From Neolewinella persica DSM 23188 (lineage in GTDB: Bacteria > Bacteroidota > Bacteroidia > Chitinophagales > Saprospiraceae): a DNA stretch of 64,000 bases. Shown one piece after another: positions 8,910 through 15,936 of this stretch. Location: positions 22,041 to 86,040 of the forward strand of contig NZ_KB890413.1 of the NCBI RefSeq assembly GCF_000373105.1, read 5' to 3'. The first letter of the stretch is position 1. The number at the start of each line of letters is the position of its first letter. The notes under the pieces were generated by a model. That model did not search any database. It had not been told where the DNA came from and saw only the letters and a program-made list of their open reading frames with translations. A program made the position numbers and the translations under genes.

Positions 8910-8985
8910 GAGCGTAGTAAAGGGGGAAAGGAAAAGGGAGGGCGAAGGTACGCGTTGTTCCTCCCGGAATTGCGCAAAAAGAGAA

Positions 8986-9041
8986 GGCTGCTAAGCAGCT
9001 AAGGGGTTCTCGCAGAGGGAGGCACTGAGGTGGCACTGAGA
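8986..9041 (+). repeat. dispersed repeat (GGTTCTCGCAGAGGG family), copy 1
   Basis: GGCTGCTAAGCAGC mini-hairpin, then GGGGTTCTCGCAGAGGGAGG and CACTGAG units. Related copies are at 41917, 44834 and 47849. Confidence 0.65.
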
Positions 9042-9054
9042 GCTTTGGGCATTG

Positions 9055-9615
9055 CTAAAAAACCAACCACCCCATACTAACGGTTCCTAATACGACACCT
9101 ACCGCCAGGCAAATCCAAAACCATTTGAGGGGTACGCCGAATATTTGACGAACGGTTTTTTGGCTGATAAGGTACAACATGAACCAGCCGAGGGGGAGCA
9201 GGCTCATTTCTAACAAAATATCAGCACTTAACTCCCACAACGACATTATGCGGTGGTACATATTGAATAATAGCTTACCCAAAAAAACGGTAAACAGAGC
9301 TGCCATGAAGGACAACAGTACTGTGGCACCAACCCAGCCCAACCGGCTACGGCGACGGAGCAAAAAGGCAGACGCCAACGCTGTTGTGCCAACACCTACC
9401 CAAACCCAGGTCATCCAGATTTGGACGGTGTAACGGACAGCAGTACTTGTCAGTTGCCCATATGCATTAGACAGTAACCACACAGCCAATATGAAAAGCA
9501 GGATGATCAAAACCGTCAGCCGCCAATTCCAGGATTTAGCTTGTGGCCTGGAAATGGCTGCCCGGTCCAGGATATCTGGGTGCTGATCGTGCTCGTCATG
9601 AAGTTCCTGAAACAT
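9055..9615 (-). CDS. hypothetical membrane protein
   Basis: 186 residues with about five hydrophobic segments after a polar, His/Asp-rich N-terminus (about 30 residues). Not recognised. The last 40 residues ('TVRQIFGVPLKWFWICLAVG') suggest a terminal membrane hairpin. Nothing in the context points to a role. Confidence 0.6.
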   Translation of the reverse strand: MFQELHDEHDQHPDILDRAAISRPQAKSWNWRLTVLIILLFILAVWLLSNAYGQLTSTAVRYTVQIWMTWVWVGVGTTALASAFLLRRRSRLGWVGATVLLSFMAALFTVFLGKLLFNMYHRIMSLWELSADILLEMSLLPLGWFMLYLISQKTVRQIFGVPLKWFWICLAVGVVLGTVSMGWLVF

Positions 9616-9720
9616 ATGTTACTGGTTTAGTCCTTGCCCGAAAATAACACAAACCCAGAGCTTCCGTTGTGCATTAAGCGAGTACCGCCTCCTTTCCACC
9701 TTGCTCCTTTTATCCTTCCT

Positions 9721-9740
9721 CTGCACCTGCGACCCCGCCC
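9721..9740 (+). repeat. GC20 repeat copy
   Basis: CTGCACCTGCGACCCCGCCC, preceded by TTGCTCCTTTTATCCTTCCT, the best example of the pyrimidine arm. Confidence 0.85.
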
Positions 9741-9772
9741 TAAATGTCCAGAAAATAAAAATCACTCCCCGT

Positions 9773-9802
9773 CCGAAGGATTTGTAACTTACCGTAGTCC
9801 AA
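9773..9802 (+). promoter_or_regulatory. predicted ECF sigma promoter, site 1
   Basis: CCGAAGGA, 12 bp, then CGTAGTCCAA, ending 20 bp before the sigma gene's ATG. The same two blocks at the same 12-bp spacing recur before the first YHYH gene (11983-12012), suggesting autoregulation. Confidence 0.6.
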
Positions 9803-9822
9803 TCATCGACTAACTTCTACGA

Positions 9823-10398
9823 ATGCCCGAGCCGAACAATCGCGAGCTACTACAGGATATTGCTAACGGCAATGCCCTGGCGCTGCGTACGCTCTACGGC
9901 CGGATCAGTGGCCGGGTGTACAATACGGCACTCAGCTACGTGCAAAACGAGGCGGACGCAGAAGAAATCACCCAGGATGTCTTCACCAAAATATGGCGAA
10001 GCGCCGGGAGTTTTAAAGCCGAAAGCCAGGTAACGACCTGGGTGTACCGGATCACCGTGAACACCTCCCTGACGGCCCTTAAAAAGCGGGAACGCCGGGG
10101 CCTGTTCAGCGCACTTTCCGCCCAGGAAAAGGAGGTCCCTGATTTCCACCATCCGAATGCGGTAATGGAAGACAGGGAAACCAGTCGTGCACTTTTTTCG
10201 GCCATTTACCGATTACCCGACCGACAGAAAACAGCCTTTGTGCTCAGCTACGTGGAGGAACTGCCCCGACAGCAAGTGGCTGAGGTTATGAACCTTTCGT
10301 TAAAAGCAATCGAAAGCCTGCTGATGAGGGCAAAAAAAGGATTACGGAACGGATTAACCACCGATTACCCAAACCGGGGTAATGCAACCGCAAAATGA
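9823..10398 (+). CDS. ECF RNA polymerase sigma factor
   Basis: 191-residue sigma-70 family extracytoplasmic-function factor. Region 2 is 'LRTLYGRISGRVYNTALSYVQNEADAEEITQDVFTKIW' with 'FKAESQVTTWVYRITVN' after it. Region 4 is 'YRLPDRQKTAFVLSYVEELPRQQVAEVMNLSLKAIESLLMRAKKGL', a helix-turn-helix for -35 recognition. It heads a locus with an anti-sigma-like protein and a periplasmic sensor, the arrangement of cnrYXH-type metal regulators. A candidate self-recognised promoter lies just upstream. Confidence 0.93.
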   Translation: MPEPNNRELLQDIANGNALALRTLYGRISGRVYNTALSYVQNEADAEEITQDVFTKIWRSAGSFKAESQVTTWVYRITVNTSLTALKKRERRGLFSALSAQEKEVPDFHHPNAVMEDRETSRALFSAIYRLPDRQKTAFVLSYVEELPRQQVAEVMNLSLKAIESLLMRAKKGLRNGLTTDYPNRGNATAK

Positions 10399-10399
10399 T

Positions 10400-10690
10400 A
10401 TGAAAACAGACGGACAATTTGAATTAGAGGATGCGCTGGAGCAGCTGAAAAAGCTCCCCAGAGCCACCCCCCCACCCGACCTTCTTGGTCGTATCGAAAG
10501 CCGCCTCGGCAAGGTGGAAGCCAAAGTCATCCCCATGAAGCAATGGCGGATGATCGCTGCTGCCGCGTGTGTGCTGGTGGCCCTCAACGTTACTGCGCTG
10601 TCCAATTACCTTAACAGCGCTTCGCAACAAACAGCGCAGTACGACACCAGCAGTGACGCCCTCATTTCTGACTTTCAACTCTACGAATGA
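10400..10690 (+). CDS. putative anti-sigma factor (single-span)
   Basis: 96 residues from the ATG at 10400, one base after the sigma stop codon. The N-terminal about 50 residues are charged and amphipathic ('FELEDALEQLKKLPRATPPPDLLGRIESRLGKVE'), suited to bind a sigma factor. One transmembrane segment follows at about 52-68 ('MIAAAACVLVALNVTAL'), then a short periplasmic tail. Size and topology resemble CnrY-type anti-sigmas; sequence similarity is too low to claim the family. The earlier ATG at 10382 overlaps the sigma gene. Confidence 0.65.
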   Translation: MKTDGQFELEDALEQLKKLPRATPPPDLLGRIESRLGKVEAKVIPMKQWRMIAAAACVLVALNVTALSNYLNSASQQTAQYDTSSDALISDFQLYE

Positions 10691-11154
10691 TGGATAAGCT
10701 GACCTTTTACCGCTATACCACTATTGGCCTGCTGGTACTCAACCTGGCCATTCTGGTGTTCTTTTTCCTCTACCGTCCCCTGATGGGCGGTGCTCCTGAC
10801 GGGCCGCCCTCTCTGGCTATTCTGGAAATGGACAAAAACCAGAACGACGCTTTCCAGGGGCTGGTCGAAAAACATCGCGTAGTGATGCGCACAGCCAACG
10901 ACCGCCAAAAAGAATTACTTACCGAGTATTTCAGCCAACTTGCTAAACCCGAAGGACCGGTCACCGGGGCATTCCCCGAAAAATACTGCGAATATGAGCA
11001 GGAGAAGATTGTCGGCACTTACGAACATTTCCTCCAGGTGAGAGAATTACTCCGGCCGGAACAGCAGGCGAATTTCCCGATTTTCATCGACCAGTCATTG
11101 GATCAGATTCTCGGTAAACAAGATAAAAGACGACGGAGGCCGCAGGATAATTAA
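10687..11154 (+). CDS. membrane-anchored periplasmic metal sensor-like protein (CnrX/CpxP fold)
   Basis: 155 residues: N-terminal anchor (about 8-29), then an alpha-helical periplasmic domain with the hooked-hairpin character of the CpxP/ZraP/CnrX superfamily ('LEMDKNQNDAFQGLVEKHRVVMRTANDRQKELLTEYF ... LLRPEQQANFPIFIDQ'). The 'L-x-P-E-Q-x-x-x-F' segment is the LTxxQ-type motif. His62, Met67, a Cys near 104 and nearby Glu residues could bind a metal. It overlaps the anti-sigma gene by 4 bp. I infer that it presents a metal signal to the anti-sigma. Confidence 0.7.
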   Translation: MMDKLTFYRYTTIGLLVLNLAILVFFFLYRPLMGGAPDGPPSLAILEMDKNQNDAFQGLVEKHRVVMRTANDRQKELLTEYFSQLAKPEGPVTGAFPEKYCEYEQEKIVGTYEHFLQVRELLRPEQQANFPIFIDQSLDQILGKQDKRRRRPQDN

Positions 11155-11227
11155 TCCGTGAAGATTCAAAAGGAAACCACTCAAATACTCCGGGTAACGC
11201 CAACCTTTAGAGAATGCAGCCTGGCTC

Positions 11228-11890
11228 ATGAAGCACCTCCTCCCCATTTTATGCCTGTTTTTCTCCACGCTTTCCGCACAGGAGGTGTTCATCGATTTCC
11301 AACCGGTTATGGGAGGAAAGGCACTGGTAATTGACGATACGGGCGCGGCCGCAGGTGCAGAGAAAGTTGTGGAAGCAATGCGTTTTTATCTGTCAGATGT
11401 TGCTTTGCGGAGCGAAGGCCAAGTCGTCTCTACCTCCGATAAGCGCCATCATCTGCTCGATGCAGCGCAGCCGGAGACGATGCGCTTCCCACTGTCCGTT
11501 CCCGCAGGAGTAGCATACGATGAGCTTAGTTTCACCCTGGGCGTCGACAGCCTGACCGCCGCTTCCGGCGCTTTCGGCGGCGATCTCGACCCCACCAATG
11601 GCATGTACTGGACGTGGCGCAGCGGCTACATCAACTTCAAGCTGGAGGGCACCGCACCGGAGTGCCCGGCCCGGAAAAACCGGTTCCAGTTCCACGTTGG
11701 TGGTTTTCAGGGGCCGTTTAATTCGGAGCGAGCGGTTAGCCTGGGGGTCAGCCCCGGTAAGACCATCCCCGTAAAAATTGACCTGGACCGTTTTTTTGAC
11801 CAAATAAACCTGGCCGCAACCTATCAGATCATGAGTCCGGATGACCGGTCAGCGACAATAGCAGACCTCTTGGTAGAACTCTTCAGGTAA
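11228..11890 (+). CDS. mbnP: MbnP family copper-associated periplasmic protein
   Basis: 220 residues with a signal peptide ending at 'LSAQ' (about 18). Family hallmarks are 'MRFYLSDVAL', 'FTLGVDS', 'GGDLDPTNGMYWTWRSGYINFKLEG' and 'FQFHVGGFQGPF'. In characterised MbnP/MbnH pairs the MauG-like MbnH oxidises a Trp of MbnP to kynurenine and MbnP binds copper; the Trp-rich 'MYWTWRSG' is the obvious counterpart. Residues 39-44 (GAAAGA) come from a near-perfect GC20 copy inserted just before the conserved 'RFYLSD' strand. A matching mbnH lies 2.9 kb downstream. Confidence 0.88.
   Translation: MKHLLPILCLFFSTLSAQEVFIDFQPVMGGKALVIDDTGAAAGAEKVVEAMRFYLSDVALRSEGQVVSTSDKRHHLLDAAQPETMRFPLSVPAGVAYDELSFTLGVDSLTAASGAFGGDLDPTNGMYWTWRSGYINFKLEGTAPECPARKNRFQFHVGGFQGPFNSERAVSLGVSPGKTIPVKIDLDRFFDQINLAATYQIMSPDDRSATIADLLVELFR
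11341..11359 (-). repeat. GC20 repeat copy inside mbnP
   Basis: GGGCGCGGCCGCAGGTGCA, identical to the consensus over 19 bp and in frame (GAAAGA). Confidence 0.85.
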
Positions 11891-11982
11891 AATAGTTTCT
11901 TTCATCAAAACGCTCAAATTGGAAGGCGAGCGGGCTTTTCAGTAATAAGTAAGGTAGAGAAAGAATAAAAAAATCTATCAGG

Positions 11983-12012
11983 CCGAAGGACTTCCGGCAT
12001 CCCGTAGTCCAA
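11983..12012 (+). promoter_or_regulatory. predicted ECF sigma promoter, site 2
   Basis: CCGAAGGA, 12 bp, CGTAGTCCAA, 50 bp before the YHYH gene at 12062. Identical boxes and spacing to the site before the sigma gene; the 12-bp spacers differ. Confidence 0.6.
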
Positions 12013-12061
12013 CCACTAAATCCCAAACAAAACGTCGCCAACCGGCGCAAAAATTCTCCAA

Positions 12062-13030
12062 ATGAACTACCCGATTTCCCAAATGGTGCTCCTTAGCGCC
12101 CTGGCACTCCTATTCTTTTCTGCCTGCGAAGACGACGATGGAACGACGACACCCGACCCGGACGAAGTCACCATCGATGTCGATCCCGACCTATTCCTGA
12201 TCGCCAGCCTGTCCCAACCAGTAACGACGGTAGCCTGTACACTTTCCGACGGCACCTCCACCACCTGCTACCAGATCGTTGCCGGCTCCAGCCCTTCTGA
12301 CCACCAGATGGGGCCTTGGTGCCCGGATAACATTTCCGACGGAGCCGACAAAGGCGGCATCTGGCTGGAAGGCGGCGAAGTGTACGACGTCGACGGTGCC
12401 TTCATCGAAAACATGGCGACCTTCTACAACGACGATACCTGGCAGATGTACGATGCCAACGGAGACATCTTCACCACCGACACCCAGGAAGACTGCGCCA
12501 ACGCCGCCAACCCCAATGTTGGCGTGGAATACAGGAATTTCTGTGTGGAGTGCCTGCCATCCTACATAACGGAGATTACCCAAACGTATCTCATCCCCAC
12601 CACGCCGGTGAAGCTGAGCAGCTCCACCCAGTTTGGCGGCGGCCCGATGGGCGGCGTTTCCGTTCGAGGGCTTGCCTTCAATGGCATCCGTTTCGACGCA
12701 CCGGCCCCCGTTAACGCTATTCTGGGCGCCTACACCCTGGCTCCTTTCGATGACGCCGGTGGGCACATTAACCTGAATGCAGGCTACCACTACCACGCTG
12801 CTACCGGCAACACGACCGAGATTACTCAGGCCGACGGCCACGCACCCATGATCGGCTACGCCCTCGACGGACACGGCCTTTACGGTCAGCTTGACAGCTC
12901 CGGAGCGGAGCCGACCGACCTCGATGCCTGCCGGGGCCACTACGATGATACCCGCGGCTATCACTACCACGTCGACGCTGCCGGTACCAATAACTTCATA
13001 AATTGCCTTAGCGGAGCTTACGTCAATTAA
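12062..13030 (+). CDS. YHYH domain lipoprotein
   Basis: 322 residues. The lipoprotein signal peptide ends at 'LLFFSAC' (Cys21), followed by a short acidic linker. The YHYH domain has 'SDHQMGPWCPDNISDG', 'CANAANPNVGVEYRNFCVECLPSYI', 'GIRFDAPAPVNAILGAYTLAPFDDAGGHINLNAGYHYHAATG' and a second 'GYHYHVDAAG' near the end. Paired Tyr-His motifs and conserved Cys suggest metal or redox chemistry outside the inner membrane, but no activity is established for the family. First gene after the second ECF promoter motif; close paralogue of the gene at 13803. Confidence 0.85.
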   Translation: MNYPISQMVLLSALALLFFSACEDDDGTTTPDPDEVTIDVDPDLFLIASLSQPVTTVACTLSDGTSTTCYQIVAGSSPSDHQMGPWCPDNISDGADKGGIWLEGGEVYDVDGAFIENMATFYNDDTWQMYDANGDIFTTDTQEDCANAANPNVGVEYRNFCVECLPSYITEITQTYLIPTTPVKLSSSTQFGGGPMGGVSVRGLAFNGIRFDAPAPVNAILGAYTLAPFDDAGGHINLNAGYHYHAATGNTTEITQADGHAPMIGYALDGHGLYGQLDSSGAEPTDLDACRGHYDDTRGYHYHVDAAGTNNFINCLSGAYVN

Positions 13031-13042
13031 CTACGTCCGGGA

Positions 13043-13077
13043 AATTATACGCCGGGAACGCCACCCGGCGTACAATT
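13043..13077 (+). terminator. strong hairpin
   Basis: TACGCCGGG / CCCGGCGTA stem with 7-nt loop, extended by AATT/AATT with one mismatch. No long U-tract, so it could be a terminator, attenuator or mRNA-stabilising stem between two same-strand genes. Confidence 0.55.
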
Positions 13078-13099
13078 CCTCAACTAAAAATCATCTGAC

Positions 13100-13717
13100 A
13101 TGAAAAAGCTGATAATATTACTTGCCATCCTATCTTCATGTGGCCTGTATGCGCACCAGGCTGACATCTCCAGCACGATGCTCGTCGAGCAAGAGGAAGG
13201 AAACTGGCAGCTCATTGTAGCCACCTCACTGACCGCTTTCGAGTACGAAGTAGAAACACACTTCGGCAAAGACGCTTACACTACGCCCCAGGGTTTCGAA
13301 GAGCTGGTATTACGCCATATGCTCAATACTATTTCTATCCGCTTCAACGATGGAGAGGAAGCAACTTTAACTTCGGGTCGGGTAGCCCTTGGGCATGAAA
13401 CCACCGTGGCGTTTACGGTCAGGGGAATTCCGGAAAACATACATCAGGTAGAAGTAACTAATACAGCCTTTGCCGATATTCACCGGAACCAGAGTGCGTT
13501 GGTCGTATTGAAAAAAGACGTAACGAAAAAGCAGTTTATGCTGGGTGCAGACAACAACCATAAGGTTCGTCTGGCCCTCGACAACAATACACTACGGGAA
13601 GTACAGCAAGCCGGACTGCCGGTTTCCTCCATCGGCCTCGTTGTGCTTACTGCGGTGATCCTGGTACTTTTGGGAATAGTTACCTACCGAAATCGTGAAG
13701 ACCTGTTGCCAGTATAA
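13100..13717 (+). CDS. exported, C-terminally anchored protein of unknown function
   Basis: 205 residues: signal peptide (about 1-18, 'GLYAHQ'), an all-beta periplasmic domain, and one C-terminal transmembrane helix ('SIGLVVLTAVILVLLGIVTY', about 174-195) with a short cytoplasmic tail. His residues occur after the signal cleavage site (H19) and at 'LRHML' and 'LGHETTVAF'. The family is not named to my knowledge. Its place between two YHYH genes suggests a role in the same periplasmic process. Confidence 0.65.
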   Translation: MKKLIILLAILSSCGLYAHQADISSTMLVEQEEGNWQLIVATSLTAFEYEVETHFGKDAYTTPQGFEELVLRHMLNTISIRFNDGEEATLTSGRVALGHETTVAFTVRGIPENIHQVEVTNTAFADIHRNQSALVVLKKDVTKKQFMLGADNNHKVRLALDNNTLREVQQAGLPVSSIGLVVLTAVILVLLGIVTYRNREDLLPV

Positions 13718-13802
13718 TTTAATTTATTGCAACGCCATGAATCTCCTCCCATACTCTTCCCACTGAGAGGTCCTTCATTAATTGCCCGAAATATATCTGT
13801 AC

Positions 13803-14768
13803 ATGAGACATCATCATTATTTACCGCTCCTTTTGCTTTTAGCATGCCTATTTAATTGTTCCGGACCTAAGACTGGAGAAAAAGGAGTGGTAATTCCCAA
13901 TGAGGTGGAAGTAGCCGTAAACGCAGCTCATTTTCTGGAAGCGAGCCTCGTTACTCCCGTCGAAACTGTAGCGTGCACCTTATCAGACGGCACAAAATCC
14001 ACCTGTTACAAAATAATTTCCCGCTCCTCGCCCACCGACCACCAGATGGGGCCCTGGTGCCCCGACAATATATCTGACGGCCCAGAATCCGGAGGCATCT
14101 GGATTGAAGGAGGAGAAACGTATGACGTAGACGGAGCCTTCATTAAAAACATGGCCGCCTTTTACGGTGATGATACCTGGAAAATGTATGACGCCGAAGG
14201 CAACATCTTCACCACGGATACCAAAGAAGACTGCGCCAACGCCGCCAATCCCAACGTAGGTCCCGAATACCGAAATTTCTGCGTGGAATGCCTTCCTTCC
14301 TACGTTACGGACATCACTCAGACCTACCTGATTCCGACAACACCCGTCGCCGGTGAAAACACTAATTTGTTTGCCAGGGGCCCAGGTGGTGGAATCGGCC
14401 TGCGCGGTATTGCTTTCAACGGCATACGGTTTGACGGACCTGCACCGACCAATGCCATCCTTGGGGCATATACCCTGGCTCCCTTCGATGATGCCGGCGG
14501 GCACATTAACCTGCATGCAGGCTACCACTACCACGCCGCAACCGGAGTAAGCAAGCGTTTACCGCAACCCGACGGGCACGCCCCGATGATCGGCTACGCA
14601 ATGGACGGCTACGGCCTTTACGCCAACGCAGACGAAAGTGGAAATACCGCAGTTGACCTCGACGACTGCCGGGGTCATTACGACGAGCAGCGTGGCTATC
14701 ACTATCACGTTGATAAAGCCGGTGCAAATAATTTCATTAACTGCTTACGGGGGGCTTATGCCAAATAA
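13803..14768 (+). CDS. YHYH domain lipoprotein (paralogue)
   Basis: 321 residues from the ATG at 13803; the longer frame starts with TTG at 13782. Lipobox 'LACLFNC' (Cys about 20). The mature part aligns end to end with the gene at 12062, sharing 'DHQMGPWCPDNISDG', 'DDTWKMYDAEGNIFTTDTKEDCANAANPNVG', 'GAYTLAPFDDAGGHINLHAGYHYHAATG' and a terminal 'GYHYHVDKAG', so it arose by local duplication. Its end overlaps the start of mbnH by 11 bp, tying YHYH and MbnH expression together. Confidence 0.85.
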   Translation: MRHHHYLPLLLLLACLFNCSGPKTGEKGVVIPNEVEVAVNAAHFLEASLVTPVETVACTLSDGTKSTCYKIISRSSPTDHQMGPWCPDNISDGPESGGIWIEGGETYDVDGAFIKNMAAFYGDDTWKMYDAEGNIFTTDTKEDCANAANPNVGPEYRNFCVECLPSYVTDITQTYLIPTTPVAGENTNLFARGPGGGIGLRGIAFNGIRFDGPAPTNAILGAYTLAPFDDAGGHINLHAGYHYHAATGVSKRLPQPDGHAPMIGYAMDGYGLYANADESGNTAVDLDDCRGHYDEQRGYHYHVDKAGANNFINCLRGAYAK

Positions 14769-15846
14769 ACAAGGCGTGCGGAGAGGTTCAGTCCGTAAAT
14801 GGGCGGAGCGCCTCCGGGCGCAGTTTTGTTCTCCTCCTTTGGGGCCAGAGGCTCTGCGCCCCTTCCTCCTGCTGGCGGTTTTGGGCAGTCTGGCCATGAC
14901 TGCGGAGAGGTTAAGCGACTTCGCTTACCCTGACTATTTCCCCGCACCAACCTACAATTTTGATGCGAACCCGTTGTCCGGGGAAAAGATCCAGCTTGGC
15001 CGTCGCCTATTCTACGACGAGATCCTCTCCGCCGACGGAACCGTATCCTGTGCCAGTTGCCACTCTCCCTACAATGCTTTTGCGCACACCGACCATGACC
15101 TGAGTCACGGTATCGGCGACCAGATCGGTACGCGGAACGCACCAGCCCTTTTCAACCTGGCCTGGTCGACCAGCTTTCACCGCGACGGCGCGCACCACCA
15201 CCTCGACCTTCAGGCGTTAGCTCCCATCAGCCATCCGGCGGAAATGGGAAGCAACATCAAGGATGTGGTGGCTCGGCTACGGGGGGATAGTTTGTACGCC
15301 GCGGGCTTCGCCCGCGCGTGGGGCGACCCGGTGATCACGGGAGAGCGCGTACTTAAATCTTTGGCTCAGTTTCAGCTTACCCTCGTATCGGCAGGTGCAA
15401 AGTATGACCGGGTCAGGGAGCAAAAAGACACCTTTTCTGACCAGGAGCAAAAAGGCTATGCGCTGTTCAAAACGTATTGCAATAGTTGCCACACGGAGCC
15501 TCTGTTCACTAATCAGGGGTTCGCAAAAAATGGCCTGGAAGTAGATACGACCTTAAACGACTTTGGTCGTATTGTCATCACGACATTGCCGGCCGATAAT
15601 TTACTGTTCAAAATCCCGTCTTTACGGAACCTGAGTTTTACACACCCCTATATGCACGATGGTCGGTTCCGGAAGCTTCGCCAGGTTTTAGAACATTACG
15701 CCGACCGACTAAACGATCCGCTGCCGTTGGCGTCCAACGACCAGGCGGACCTGATCGCTTTCTTACTTACGCTTGATGACCGAGCGTTTGTGTTTGACAG
15801 ACGGTATGCTTTTCCGGTCGAAATGCGCTCCGTGCCCGAGCGGTAG
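14758..15846 (+). CDS. mbnH: MbnH/MauG-like di-haem enzyme
   Basis: 362 residues. Two c-type haem motifs, CASCH (98-102) and CNSCH (241-245), in a cytochrome c peroxidase/MauG scaffold with 'GRRLFYDEILSADGTVSC', 'GTRNAPALFNLAW', 'FHRDGAHHHLDLQALAPISHPAEMG' and 'PYMHDGRF' (297-304). Periplasmic. In the MbnP-partnered branch it performs a two-electron oxidation of a partner Trp. The start overlaps the upstream YHYH gene. Oddity: the about 45 residues before the mature domain form a long basic n-region plus a short hydrophobic stretch, encoded by DNA with an inverted repeat (GGGCGCAG at 14816 / CTGCGCCC at 14854). Confidence 0.9.
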   Translation: MPNKQGVRRGSVRKWAERLRAQFCSPPLGPEALRPFLLLAVLGSLAMTAERLSDFAYPDYFPAPTYNFDANPLSGEKIQLGRRLFYDEILSADGTVSCASCHSPYNAFAHTDHDLSHGIGDQIGTRNAPALFNLAWSTSFHRDGAHHHLDLQALAPISHPAEMGSNIKDVVARLRGDSLYAAGFARAWGDPVITGERVLKSLAQFQLTLVSAGAKYDRVREQKDTFSDQEQKGYALFKTYCNSCHTEPLFTNQGFAKNGLEVDTTLNDFGRIVITTLPADNLLFKIPSLRNLSFTHPYMHDGRFRKLRQVLEHYADRLNDPLPLASNDQADLIAFLLTLDDRAFVFDRRYAFPVEMRSVPER

Positions 15847-15936
15847 CGCTTGCTTCCGGAGAAAGCTTCGACCCGTTTCATAATGCCTCCGCAGGATTTC
15901 TGCAATACAAAGGTCAAAGTCAAAAAATTACTCATT

